9,332 nucleotides of DNA from an uncultured Xanthobacteraceae bacterium (GCA_955652925.1 CATPCO010000656.1:1-9332), one strand, 5' to 3'; positions 1-5,793 are shown, numbered from the stretch's first letter. Translations and numbers: made by a program. The notes: a model not told the origin generated them from the sequence alone.

Positions 1-88
1 GTGGTCGGAGAGCGCATCCGTCGCGCAGCGGTGATCGGCATCACCTACGCTCCAACGTGTTCATTCGCGCCCTAAAACGACAATAAAT

Positions 89-209
89 TTACGTAGATTT
101 AGTTCCCCAATTGCTGCATTTGGTTCCCGCAATTCCTGCATCTTTGTACTTTGCACGGGGTTGTTTTTCGATTTTTGTTATCTCCTCAGGCAGTGCGGCT
201 AAATTTCAT
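89..209 (-). other. Possible small gene with a frame break
   Basis: A consensus Shine-Dalgarno AAGGAG (216-221 on the reverse strand) sits 6 bases before an ATG at 209. That frame runs only seven codons (MKFSRTA) to TGA at 186-188. Skipping one base at the TGA opens a further 32 codons (EEITKIEKQPRAKYKDAGIA followed by a short tail with Cys and Trp) to TAA at 89-91, giving a basic protein of about 39 residues. I recognise no family. It may be a decayed small gene, a leader peptide or chance. The strong ribosome site is the main support. Confidence 0.25.
102..141. repeat. Tandem direct repeat, about 19 bp, 21-bp period
   Basis: GTTCCCCAATTGCTGCAT (102-119) is followed by GTTCCCGCAATTCCTGCAT (123-141). 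They differ by one substitution and one inserted base. A spacing of two helical turns is typical of paired regulator sites, and the surrounding DNA is AT-rich. It also lies inside the possible small reverse-strand gene, so the repeat could instead be coding. Confidence 0.45.
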
Positions 210-479
210 CAACAACTCCTTTCATGGCGTCGGAGCGATGCATTCCGATACTAACCGTAGCAATGAGAGGATGGCTGGCAGACCCTACGGGTGAATCTCA
301 CAATCTCGATGTATTGGTTTTCGTTGCTGGCAAAAAAACAGTGATGACACAGACGAAGGGCGAGCGTCCGGATGTGACCAAAGTACCATACCCCTGGCGT
401 CCGGGGATGAAATGCGTTCGGTAGGACACTAAAAGTGTCGGTCAGGCAGCCCGGAGCGCTCGTGCAGACTTAACGCCTA

Positions 480-607
480 GCAGCACTTGTCGAGATTGAG
501 AAGCTTTGGGGCGCCTCCAGTGGGAGTCCAGACGGTGACAAGCTCGACACCCTTGTGGCGCTCGTCGAGACATATGAGGAGCGGCGCTGGCCCGTTCGCA
601 GTCGCCG
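480..607 (+). pseudogene. Relic copy of the higA 5' coding segment (copy B)
   Basis: The stretch is about 90 percent identical to 5215-5345 in the intact higA and reads in one frame as AALVEIEKLWGASSG, then SPDGDKLDTLVALVETYEER and RWPVRSRR. This covers roughly codons 14-55 of HigA, the part before the helix-turn-helix. A TAA lies in frame a few codons upstream and there is no start codon. After the RSRR codons the sequence becomes unrelated, so the DNA-binding half is gone. It shares with the copies at 5794 and 7514 several bases that differ from intact higA (CCTCCAGT, AGACGGTGA, GACACCC), so it comes from a second higA lineage. Confidence 0.85.
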
Positions 608-1039
608 GATTGCGGGGTTCCCCTTTGCTGTCCGGTCGCAGCACCTAACTTCACTGCGGCGCCTGGTAGCACCGCCTGCTGCGTCCCAGCCGGGGGCGGC
701 GTCCGCCCCGGACAGACCCGCCGCAGCAAGTCCGTCCAGATTCGAGATCAGGGCGGCCTGATCGAGCTGCCCGCGCTCGTAAGCTGCGCCGGCTCGCTTG
801 ATCGCCTCTCGCACGGTCAGGGTTACCACCGCCATGCAAGCAGCTCCCGGGTGATGCCGTGAATCGTGCAAAGAGCGTACGGATCCAGCAAACAATCCTT
901 CCCCCCCCCGACGGGAGGAGGCGGTCGACCCCCGGCCTTGAGCCGAGTAGGGGGTGGTGCAGCATCAACAGAACTCGCCACCGGACATAAGCCTATTGAA
1001 AATCGGCATAATTTGCCACATATTTCGGCAGACAATGCG
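608..1039. other. Gene-poor stretch before the DUF4160 gene
   Basis: On the reverse strand, an ATG at 835 opens a frame beginning MAVVTLTVREAIKRAGAAYE and continuing RGQLDQAALISNL. The start is reminiscent of the N-terminus of tetratricopeptide-repeat proteins, but the frame then becomes Ala/Gly-rich and runs antisense into the higA relic. At best it is a decayed fragment. A run of nine C residues lies at 901-909, followed by GC-rich sequence. A promoter for the next gene lies at 996-1024. Confidence 0.3.
996..1024 (+). promoter_or_regulatory. Candidate promoter of the DUF4160-DUF2442 operon
   Basis: TTGAAA (996-1001), a 17-base spacer and CATATT (1019-1024) lie 15 bases before the ATG at 1040. 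The match to the sigma-70 consensus is moderate and the spacer is ideal. The predicted leader would be about 8-9 bases. No strong Shine-Dalgarno is present. Confidence 0.4.
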
Positions 1040-1264
1040 ATGCCAACGATCAAGAGTTTCGGAGCCTATAAGATCACCCTGTACGCCGAGGATCACAATC
1101 CACCACATGTTCATGTGATTGGACCTGACTTCCAGGCTAAAGTCCGCATCTCCGATGCGACCGTATTTGCCGGGATGATCCCTTCGCGGCATCGTCGGCA
1201 AGCGTTGGCCTGGATTGCGGCAAATCGCGTGCGACTCATGGCAAAGTGGGACGAGCTTAGATAG
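1040..1264 (+). CDS. DUF4160 family protein, probable TA component
   Basis: This 74-residue protein has the DUF4160 signature YAEDHNPPHVHV at residues 15-26, with the conserved acid and paired histidines, followed by a short strand and a C-terminal helix rich in Arg. Its length is normal for the family. The ATG at 1040 was chosen because the frame is open further upstream (to 866), but the added residues are low-complexity and unlike DUF4160 proteins. The stop lies 9 bases before the start of the DUF2442 gene, so the two are co-transcribed. DUF4160 and DUF2442 proteins are commonly adjacent and are regarded as a putative toxin-antitoxin pair. The molecular activity is not established as far as I know. 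By analogy this partner, lacking a DNA-binding domain, would be the effector. Confidence 0.85.
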   Translation: MPTIKSFGAYKITLYAEDHNPPHVHVIGPDFQAKVRISDATVFAGMIPSRHRRQALAWIAANRVRLMAKWDELR

Positions 1265-1273
1265 GCAAGAGCA

Positions 1274-1783
1274 ATGGACACACTCCCCCGCATCAAGGCT
1301 GTCAGTGCTGCACGCGCGCCATGGATGATCAGTGTCACCTGGGCCGTCGGCAGCAAGGACCGGATTGATTTGACTGGTCTGATCTATCGGTCTCGGCATT
1401 TCCAGGTATTTCTTGAGAACCCGGCCGAGTTCCGCAAGGTTCGCGTTGCGGACTTCGGTGGTGGGATTGAATGGAAGAATGGACTTGATTACGGAGCCGA
1501 CACTCTCAAGACCTTGGCCGACGAGCAACGGCCGCTGAGTGGGAGCGATCTCATTACCTTCGAAACGGAGCTGAACCTTACCACAGCGGAAACGGCCGCC
1601 TTGCTTGGTGTGGCGGAGCGAACGGTGCGAGGCTATCGTGCCTTGGATCGAGTGCCCCAGGCCGTTGCCATGGCCATTCGCGCCATTCAGACGAGCGAAA
1701 CGGTGCTCGCTGCACACTATCGGCCGGTCGGCCGCCGCATACGCGGTCGCCCGAAGAAGGAAGCGACGCGGACCGCGGCCTAA
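1274..1783 (+). CDS. DUF2442 protein with C-terminal helix-turn-helix and AT-hook-like tail
   Basis: This 169-residue protein combines a DUF2442 domain at about residues 5-85 (IYRSRHFQVFLENPAEFRKV at 37-56; GGGIEWKNGLDYGADTL at 62-78) with a helix-turn-helix at about 98-135 (TTAETAALLGVAERTVRGYR). The last part has RGRPKK at 157-162, which resembles an AT-hook minor-groove binding motif. Many DUF2442 proteins are only about 80-100 residues, so the DNA-binding extension makes this the likely autorepressor of the operon with the DUF4160 gene directly upstream. It is the presumed antitoxin by architecture, which is inference. A long open frame runs antisense to it on the reverse strand and is not a gene. 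Confidence 0.85.
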   Translation: MDTLPRIKAVSAARAPWMISVTWAVGSKDRIDLTGLIYRSRHFQVFLENPAEFRKVRVADFGGGIEWKNGLDYGADTLKTLADEQRPLSGSDLITFETELNLTTAETAALLGVAERTVRGYRALDRVPQAVAMAIRAIQTSETVLAAHYRPVGRRIRGRPKKEATRTAA

Positions 1784-2165
1784 TCATCACCCTGCTCCAC
1801 ATGGCTGCGCCGCCAGAGTCGCGTCGTTACCGGGCTTGGCAATCCATAAGAACTTTTCCAATGGATGCGCGAGTCAAGCCCGCGCATGATGGGTCCTTGC
1901 AAAGTCGCCTAAAACAACTTCGACGCCGATATGCAAATGCCAACGATTTGTCGTCTCGCAAATTGCAAGCGAGCCCCTCGACGAGAGCGAAAAACGCGTG
2001 GGCACGGCGCGCATAAACACGAAGAGTGTCGCATGGTCCTCGAATCACGCGCCCTAGCCCCAGTCTTACCGACCCGGCTGTTGTGACCCAACCGCAGGCG
2101 TAATCCTGCGCGCCCGTTGCACCGTTGTCTTGGTTAAGAACGAGGCGAGCGGTCGGCCCCACCAA
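1784..2165. other. Intergenic stretch with a palindromic repeat
   Basis: No supported gene is present. The left part holds an imperfect inverted repeat (1832-1881). The remainder (about 1890-2165) has only short overlapping open frames on both strands with no family resemblance and no ribosome site. It separates the convergent ends of the DUF2442 gene and the reverse-strand antitoxin at 2166. Confidence 0.5.
1832..1881. repeat. Palindromic intergenic repeat
   Basis: GGGCTTGGCAATCCAT (1832-1847) pairs imperfectly with ATGGATGCGCGAGTCAAGCCC (1861 onward), with the outer arms GGGCTTG and CAAGCCC and the inner arms ATCCAT and ATGGAT. This pattern, with GTCAAGCCCG on one arm, resembles the abundant palindromic intergenic elements of rhizobial genomes. 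It lies just downstream of the DUF2442 stop and could form a hairpin in the transcript. Confidence 0.5.
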
Positions 2166-2414
2166 TCACTTGCGCGTTTCCTCAACAATCCGAGGGTTGC
2201 GTGACAACATCGCAAGCAGCACACGAGCGGGGCCCTCGGGCGAGCGTCTGTCTTGCTCCCAGTTGCGCAAAGTTCCGGGAGACACGCCGATCTGCCGGGA
2301 GAATGCCGCCTGCGACAGTCCCGTTCTGCGGCGAACAGCCGACACGTCGACCGCACGCGGGATTTTCGCCGCGTGCCGCAGTCCTTGCATGATCCGGTTT
2401 GCTGCTTTTGTCAT
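2166..2414 (-). CDS. XRE/HigA-type antitoxin, apparently without an intact toxin
   Basis: This 82-residue helix-turn-helix protein has VSAVRRRTGLSQAAFSRQIG at residues 24-43 and VSPGTLRNWEQDRRSPEGPA at 44-63, the standard layout of HigA/NadS-like antitoxins, which bind the operon promoter and neutralise a RelE/HigB-fold RNase. The start is firm: GGAGGAAGG lies immediately before the ATG. The expected toxin gene directly upstream is not intact. Only a 35-codon frame resembling a HigB C-terminus remains, overlapping this start as ATGA. It therefore looks like a solo antitoxin that could still bind operators of related modules. Whether it is expressed cannot be told. Confidence 0.82.
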   Translation of the reverse strand: MTKAANRIMQGLRHAAKIPRAVDVSAVRRRTGLSQAAFSRQIGVSPGTLRNWEQDRRSPEGPARVLLAMLSRNPRIVEETRK

Positions 2415-2518
2415 GCCTTCCTCCGACGCCAGTATTGAGCAATTTTGGTTGTGAGTTTTCGAAAACCTGCAATTTCAGCCTTGCTGAAATTACCGCGATC
2501 GGCTTTGCTGAGAAGGGA
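2411..2518 (-). pseudogene. Relic C-terminus of a HigB/RelE-type toxin
   Basis: The open frame ending in the ATGA overlap with the antitoxin reads SLLSKADRGNFSKAEIAGFR, then KLTTKIAQYWRRRKA and stop. The first 25 or so residues resemble the conserved end of HigB toxins (an F-A-K-S-D-R-G-N-I-S type motif followed by an acidic/hydrophobic helix and GFRKLA). Upstream, the frame meets a TGA at about 2529 and I find no match for the catalytic body in any frame up to about 2640. The residues after KLTTK do not fit the family, which suggests the end is also shifted. I call it a remnant on position and motif; the match is from memory. Confidence 0.5.
2455..2491. promoter_or_regulatory. Two perfect palindromes upstream of the solo antitoxin
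   Basis: GTTTTCGAAAAC (2455-2466) is a perfect 12-base palindrome, and AATTTCAGC-CTT-GCTGAAATT (2471-2491) is a 9-bp perfect hairpin. They lie 41-77 bases upstream of the antitoxin ATG at 2414, where an operator would be expected. They also lie inside the toxin relic frame, so the second may be partly coding coincidence. Confidence 0.35.
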
Positions 2519-2679
2519 ATGGCGAGTTCATTGAGGCGCTCAACGCTGTCCCCTCATCCGCAATCTCAGCGCGTCGGGCTGCACATACGCACTGTTGCTC
2601 ACGGGCCGCAAGCGCGATGCGGTCGGTATTGAAAGTAAAGCCAGCCCAAGCTCAATTGCTGCTCATGATAAGATACAAC

Positions 2680-2836
2680 AAATTGGCTTCGTTTCGTAAT
2701 TTAGGTGGTCTTCTCATAGAAACGTCGGGTAAGGTAGTAGGAAGGCAACGAAGGCAAGCGTTTCATTGCAATGTTTCAAACAGACGAACTTCGACCGATG
2801 GCGCAGCGACATGAAATTGCGAAACGAAGCCAATTT
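2680..2836. mobile_element. 157-bp MITE-like element with 23-bp terminal inverted repeats
   Basis: The left end starts AAATTGGCTTCGTTTCG at 2680 and runs to 2702. The right end, 2814-2836, is its reverse complement with a single mismatch (22 of 23). The 111-base interior has no supported gene and contains a perfect palindrome CATTGCAATG at 2764-2773. No clear target-site duplication is visible (left flank ends TACAAC, right flank begins TTGATGG). The size and long matched ends fit a miniature inverted-repeat element or an insertion sequence reduced to its ends. I cannot name the family. Confidence 0.6.
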
Positions 2837-2941
2837 TTGATGGTTTTACAGAGGAGCCGATTCCAGGACAGAGCTCGCCGTGCCTCCCCGACGCCTCGCT
2901 TCAGTGCGTAACAGGGTTCGGGCATCGCCGATTGTCGGAGA

Positions 2942-3619
2942 TTACCTATACTGTACGGTTCGGAGGAGGAGCAACGTTTGCGCGATCTGTCGCCACAGGG
3001 CGGTCTCGTATCGAGTGAGGCGCTCAAACACGCCGTTGTCCAGATTAGCCAGACGTAGAAAGCAGGATGTCAACTGCCTCGAATTCGTAGTTGAACCACG
3101 GGAGGCCACTTGGAGAGGGTCATTGTTGATTTGTTCTTTCTCATGATCGTCTACGGAATGCCCAGGTTCGCAGGTGTCCAAGCCCATTGCTGGCCGAAGA
3201 GCACGATCGACTATGCCATACAGTTTCTGTTCGGCTTCGCTCGCGGTCTCAATCGTGCTCCGACGTTCACGCACGATCTCGGCCTGGATCTGCAGGAGAT
3301 CAGTCTCAATGGCGGTGGCGCGGCGGATACGCCACAGCAGGGATGCAAGGCGTAGGACGAGTTCGCGCTCAACGGCTGTTCGGGCGTTGTAATCGGCAAT
3401 TACGGATGATTCGAATGCCCGATAGTCTGCTGCGCATAGAGGCGTGGGCGGTCGTGGAGCTTTGTCACGAAAGAGACTTTCGCGCGGATCGAGCCATCGG
3501 TCACCTGCGATCTCAGATGACCGATGATTTCTTTCACCGTAGCCGCTTTGTGCGTCCAAGGTTGTGTTATTGGGGACCAGTGACGCTGCGTCCGCTGGTG
3601 CTCGCAATCGAGAGACCAA
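2942..3619 (-). CDS. Conserved hypothetical protein, N-terminus probably replaced
   Basis: The C-terminal two thirds of this 225-residue frame match a hypothetical family I associate with Bradyrhizobium-type genomes. Blocks are DYRAFESSVIADYNARTAVE (residues 65-84), RELVLRLASLLWRIRRATAI (85-104), a Leu/Ile helix with LLQIQAEI, and NLDNGVFERLTRYETALWRQ (192-211). The function is unknown; the residues suggest long helices. Family members usually begin with a basic ANRRNARRSTGPKT-like segment ending in RHGL, which is absent here. Instead about 60 unrelated residues precede DYRAF, and the first 17 codons overlap the end of the lipoprotein gene. The gene therefore looks 5'-truncated or frameshifted near 3420-3500, and the true start is unknown. 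No ribosome site supports the ATG at 3619. Confidence 0.55.
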   Translation of the reverse strand: MVSRLRAPADAASLVPNNTTLDAQSGYGERNHRSSEIAGDRWLDPRESLFRDKAPRPPTPLCAADYRAFESSVIADYNARTAVERELVLRLASLLWRIRRATAIETDLLQIQAEIVRERRSTIETASEAEQKLYGIVDRALRPAMGLDTCEPGHSVDDHEKEQINNDPLQVASRGSTTNSRQLTSCFLRLANLDNGVFERLTRYETALWRQIAQTLLLLRTVQYR

Positions 3620-4253
3620 GCGCGGTAGCGGTCTGCTGATCGATCTGTCCGCTCGGTTCTAATCCCCGTTGCCGCTGGAAGGCCATCACCGCCCTTCGGG
3701 TACGCGGGCCCAAAACTCCGTCCACGTCGCCGACGTCGAATCCTTTCTCCTTTAGGAGTGCCTGCGCCTGTTGAATCTGTTCTCGGGTCAAATTCAGTGG
3801 GCCGGCAGCTGGGGTAGCGGTGGCCTGCTGGTTCTGTCTCGGCTGGTTCGGCTGTGGCTGCCCTACTGCTGGCTCAGTCTGGCTCTGAGCCGAGCTCTGG
3901 CTTGGAGCGCTGGTATTTTGCTGAGAGGGCTGACCCTGCGTGGTGCTGAGCTGCTGTTCTTGTTGGGCGACTTGCGGCCTCTGCTCCTGCTGTCCCGATT
4001 CCGGCTGCTTTTCCTGTCCAGCTGGGGCCGGACTAGCCGTCTGGCCCGACGGCTGCCCTTCTGGCTCGGCCGGTGCGCTCTGCTTAGCCTGCTTCTCTGC
4101 TCCGGGCTGCTCTGCTTGCGTGGACGGGGTCTGTTGGGCCTCCGGGGCCTTGGAACTGCTTTGTTTCGAGGCGGGCTCTTCGTTCTCCCCGCAAGAAGCC
4201 ACCCCAATGCCTATCGCCAACGCAGCTATGCCGGCCCATAATTTGTTACGCAT
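3567..4253 (-). CDS. Lipoprotein with peptidoglycan-binding domain
   Basis: This 228-residue protein starts MRNKLWAGIAALAIGIGVAS and continues with Cys21, a lipoprotein signal peptide with lipobox V-A-S-C. Gly at +2 favours the outer membrane. Residues about 25-150 are a low-complexity Gln/Ser/Pro/Ala linker, expected to be disordered. Residues 155-213 form a peptidoglycan-binding domain (PG_binding_1: REQIQQAQALLKEKGFDVGD, then VDGVLGPRTRRAVMAFQRQR). The protein probably tethers to or senses murein in the periplasm. The ATG at 4253 was chosen over an upstream one at 4304 because the signal peptide starts there and AGAGGG lies 9 bases before it. No catalytic domain is present. It is the one clearly non-TA intact gene, and its long repetitive linker gives a spurious open frame on the other strand. 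Confidence 0.88.
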   Translation of the reverse strand: MRNKLWAGIAALAIGIGVASCGENEEPASKQSSSKAPEAQQTPSTQAEQPGAEKQAKQSAPAEPEGQPSGQTASPAPAGQEKQPESGQQEQRPQVAQQEQQLSTTQGQPSQQNTSAPSQSSAQSQTEPAVGQPQPNQPRQNQQATATPAAGPLNLTREQIQQAQALLKEKGFDVGDVDGVLGPRTRRAVMAFQRQRGLEPSGQIDQQTATALGLSIASTSGRSVTGPQ

Positions 4254-4487
4254 AGACTGACCCTCTCTATATCGTGCCAAACTTGCCTCAAACCCGTGGG
4301 GCAAACAAGCGCGTACCAGCGAGTTGCAGATATGGCCTGAATTGCCTTTCGCGCGGCAAAGGAGGACCGGAGCAGTGCTCGGACGACCCGGCCAGCGTTG
4401 CCATGACTGATCATATAGTCATGCGCAAACCCTAAAAAAGCACCTGGCGTCAGGACTCGGGCCAGGGCACGTTTTCTGTTTTCAGCT
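4254..4487. other. Intergenic region upstream of the lipoprotein gene
   Basis: There is no convincing gene; a reverse-strand open frame from 4495 to 4226 has no family resemblance and covers the lipoprotein start. The hairpin CATGACT-8-AGTCATG (4402-4423) is a 7-bp perfect inverted repeat that could be an operator for the lipoprotein promoter. A GATATAG sequence about 15 bases before the lipoprotein start may supply a -10 element, but I see no well-placed -35. Confidence 0.35.
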
Positions 4488-4810
4488 GTGGGCAACCTCC
4501 CTCAGTTTTTGCGACAGGCGAGCGCGAATCCTCATTACCTACGATTCGTGCAGCTCGTGCATTTGGCCGCAAGGCGAGCGACGAATTCGTGGTCCCCCTG
4601 TCCCGCATCCATCACCGTGCGGCCCATCGGGCCGGCGATGAGCGGGCGTGGTGGACAGCTGGCGGTATTGATCCGGTCAAGGTCGCGCGCAAGCTCTGGA
4701 AGGAGACCCTGGCCGACAAGCGCTTAAGGCGCCCGCACGTCTCAGTGCAGGTCGGTCAAATAAATGCGCAATCAAACGCTGCAAGCGATGCAACTAAAGC
4801 AAGTGAGTAA
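4488..4810 (+). pseudogene. Frameshifted HNH-like conserved hypothetical gene
   Basis: One frame reads ANPHYLRFVQL up to 4556; the next, shifted by one base, reads AFGRKASDEFVVPLSRIHHR then AAHRAGDERAWWTAGGIDPV from 4559, and continues KVARKLWKET to TAA at 4808-4810. Joined, they match a family of small HNH-like proteins with the pattern PHHLRFAQ-RA-GRK-SDEF-VPLCR-HHRE-H--GDE-AWW. Restoring one base at 4557 (GT to a CGT-like Arg codon) rejoins the frames. The Cys of the PLCR metal-binding motif is Ser here, a second sign of decay. The expected N-terminal Cys pair is not seen, so the gene is also truncated. Intact members are of unknown function, possibly nucleases. Confidence 0.7.
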
Positions 4811-4812
4811 TG

Positions 4813-4855
4813 GCCCATGATGGGCTTGTTCCCAACATGGGAACGTTGTTATAAC
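4813..4855 (+). promoter_or_regulatory. Operator palindromes and promoter of the higBA operon
   Basis: Two perfect inverted repeats lie side by side: GCCCAT-G-ATGGGC (4813-4825) and GTTCCC-AACAT-GGGAAC (4828-4844). They are followed by a -10-like TATAAC (4850-4855) only 5 bases before the higB ATG. A weak -35, TTGTTC at 4826-4831, overlaps the second palindrome, so a bound HigA-HigB complex would block RNA polymerase. The transcript would start at or within a few bases of the ATG, so translation may be leaderless; the only Shine-Dalgarno-like bases are GAG, too close to the start. Confidence 0.55.
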
Positions 4856-4860
4856 GAGCG

Positions 4861-5163
4861 ATGCGGTTGATTGCGCGAAACGTGCTCCTGGCCTATGCCC
4901 GCGCGCATCCCGAAACGGCGGTTCCGCTCGAACGATGGTATAGGCTCGTAAAAGCTGCGAATTGCGCCTCGATGGACGACATCCGCCAGGTGGCTCCGAC
5001 GGCTAAAGTAGTTAACCGCGAGCGCGCCCGCTTTGAGGTTGCCGGTGGAAACTACCGGATGATCGCAGCATTCGATTTCCGCCGGCAAATCGTATTCGTT
5101 AAGTTCATTGGGACTCACGCTGAATACGATGCCGTCGATGCGCTAACCGTTGCCCAATGCTAG
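4861..5163 (+). CDS. HigB-family mRNA interferase toxin
   Basis: This 100-residue protein is a full-length HigB toxin (HigB_toxin family, RelE fold), a ribosome-dependent endoribonuclease that cuts translated mRNA. Visible hallmarks are the opening MRLIARNVLLAYARAHPETA, the WYRLVKAANCASMDDIRQ helix (residues 26-43), the strand FEVAGGNYRMIAAFDF (59-74) and the family-defining end VFVKFIGTHAEYDAVDA (78-94). The gene precedes its antitoxin, the usual higBA order. The antitoxin ATG at 5176 follows the toxin stop by 12 bases, and an alternative ATG abuts the stop (TAGATG). The operator palindromes upstream fit autoregulation. No lesion is visible, so the toxin is probably active and controlled. 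Confidence 0.92.
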   Translation: MRLIARNVLLAYARAHPETAVPLERWYRLVKAANCASMDDIRQVAPTAKVVNRERARFEVAGGNYRMIAAFDFRRQIVFVKFIGTHAEYDAVDALTVAQC

Positions 5164-5175
5164 ATGGGGATTATC

Positions 5176-5562
5176 ATGGAAATTCGCCCGATCCGCACCG
5201 ACAAAGATCATCGTGCAGCACTTGTGGAGATTGAGAAGCTTTGGGGCGTCCCCAGCGGGAGTCCAGAGGGTGACAAGCTCGATGTCCTTGTGACGCTCGT
5301 CGAGACCTATGAGGAGCGGCGCTGGCCCGTCCGGAGTCGGCGCCGGTTCGACCCGGTTGATGTACTGCATTACGCAATCGAAGAGCTCGGCCATAGCCAG
5401 GCTGAGCTTGCAGATATTCTCGGCTCGCGTTCGCGCGCGTCCGAAGTTCTAGCTCGGCGCCGCCCCCTCACTCTGGAGATGATCCAAAAAATCAATGCAA
5501 GCTGGAAAATCCCCGCTGATCTCCTCGTCCAGCCCTATCGGCTTGCCGCAAATGCAGCCTGA
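5176..5562 (+). CDS. HigA-family antitoxin
   Basis: This 128-residue antitoxin neutralises the HigB encoded just upstream and should repress the shared promoter. The N-terminal half (MEIRPIRTDKDHRAALVEIE, then KLWGVPSGSPEGDKLDVLVT) is typical of the longer HigA type. The DNA-binding helix-turn-helix lies at about residues 71-105 (GHSQAELADILGSRSRASEV, LARRRPLTLEMIQK). The start at 5176 was chosen because homologues begin M-D/E-I-R-P-I-R and GGGGA lies 5 bases before it; the ATG at 5164 adds four residues. Codons about 14-55 recur as relics at 480, 5794 and 7514, all of which differ from this gene in a shared way. It is followed by 50 bases and then the broken vapBC. Confidence 0.92.
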   Translation: MEIRPIRTDKDHRAALVEIEKLWGVPSGSPEGDKLDVLVTLVETYEERRWPVRSRRRFDPVDVLHYAIEELGHSQAELADILGSRSRASEVLARRRPLTLEMIQKINASWKIPADLLVQPYRLAANAA

Positions 5563-5614
5563 GTTGAAACGACAACGCGGCGCAAGTAGCGCCTGCGCCT
5601 CCCAGACAAGGCCT

Positions 5615-5790
5615 CTAAAGGTCACCAGCAAAGGGCAGGCGACCATTCCAAAGGCCGTCCGCGAGCGCCTCGGATTGAAGCCCTGGCGATCAGCTCAAAT
5701 TCTTCGATGCATCTTGACGGCAGCGTGATTCTCTTGCCGAAGCGACCCGCCTCTATCTTGCGCGGGATGGTTAAGTCCCAGCCGCGGCCG
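5615..5790 (+). pseudogene. Frameshifted AbrB-type vapB antitoxin
   Basis: Three consecutive frames together encode a SpoVT/AbrB swapped-hairpin antitoxin: LKVTSKGQATIPKAVRERLG (from 5615, continuing LKP), then GDQLKFF (5685-5705), then MHLDGSVILLPKRPASILRG and MVKS (from 5707). An extra T at 5684 and an extra G at 5706 explain the two shifts. There is no start codon near the KVTSKGQ motif; the closest in frame is an ATG at 5552 inside higA. The tail that normally follows (an E-M-D-E-A-I-type toxin-binding segment) is missing, and a higA fragment begins at 5794 instead. It belonged with the vapC pseudogene just downstream. Confidence 0.8.
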
Positions 5791-5793
5791 GTA

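Larger units (their letters stand above)
1..479. other. Left-edge stretch without a convincing gene
   Basis: Bases about 75-215 are clearly AT-rich against the GC-rich remainder, which suggests a regulatory region or DNA of other origin. The first 75 bases are open in frame 1 to a TAA at 73-75 and could be the end of a gene cut by the window edge, but I do not recognise the peptide. A 66-codon open frame at 224-424 (+) has no family resemblance and no good ribosome site. A small perfect hairpin, GACACT-AAA-AGTGTC, lies at 425-439. Confidence 0.4.

Noticed and set aside
224..424. A 66-codon frame near the left edge
   Set aside because: There is no family resemblance, no convincing ribosome site and no neighbour context.
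866..1039. A longer DUF4160 protein starting at 866
   Set aside because: The added 58 residues are low-complexity, cross the nine-C tract and are unlike DUF4160 family members; the ATG at 1040 gives the normal length.
965..1717. A 250-codon open frame on the reverse strand
   Set aside because: It is antisense to the DUF4160 and DUF2442 genes, has no recognisable domain and no ribosome site; the opposite strand has clear family matches.
2680..2836. An integron attC site or a CRISPR-like unit
   Set aside because: The ends lack the attC core sites (RYYYAAC and GTTRRRY), and there is only one inverted pair with no repeated spacer pattern.
3771..4241. A 156-codon Leu-rich open frame on the + strand that looks like a membrane protein
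   Set aside because: It is antisense to the Gln/Ser-rich linker of the lipoprotein; CAG/CTG complementarity turns Gln codons into Leu and creates the false hydrophobic pattern.
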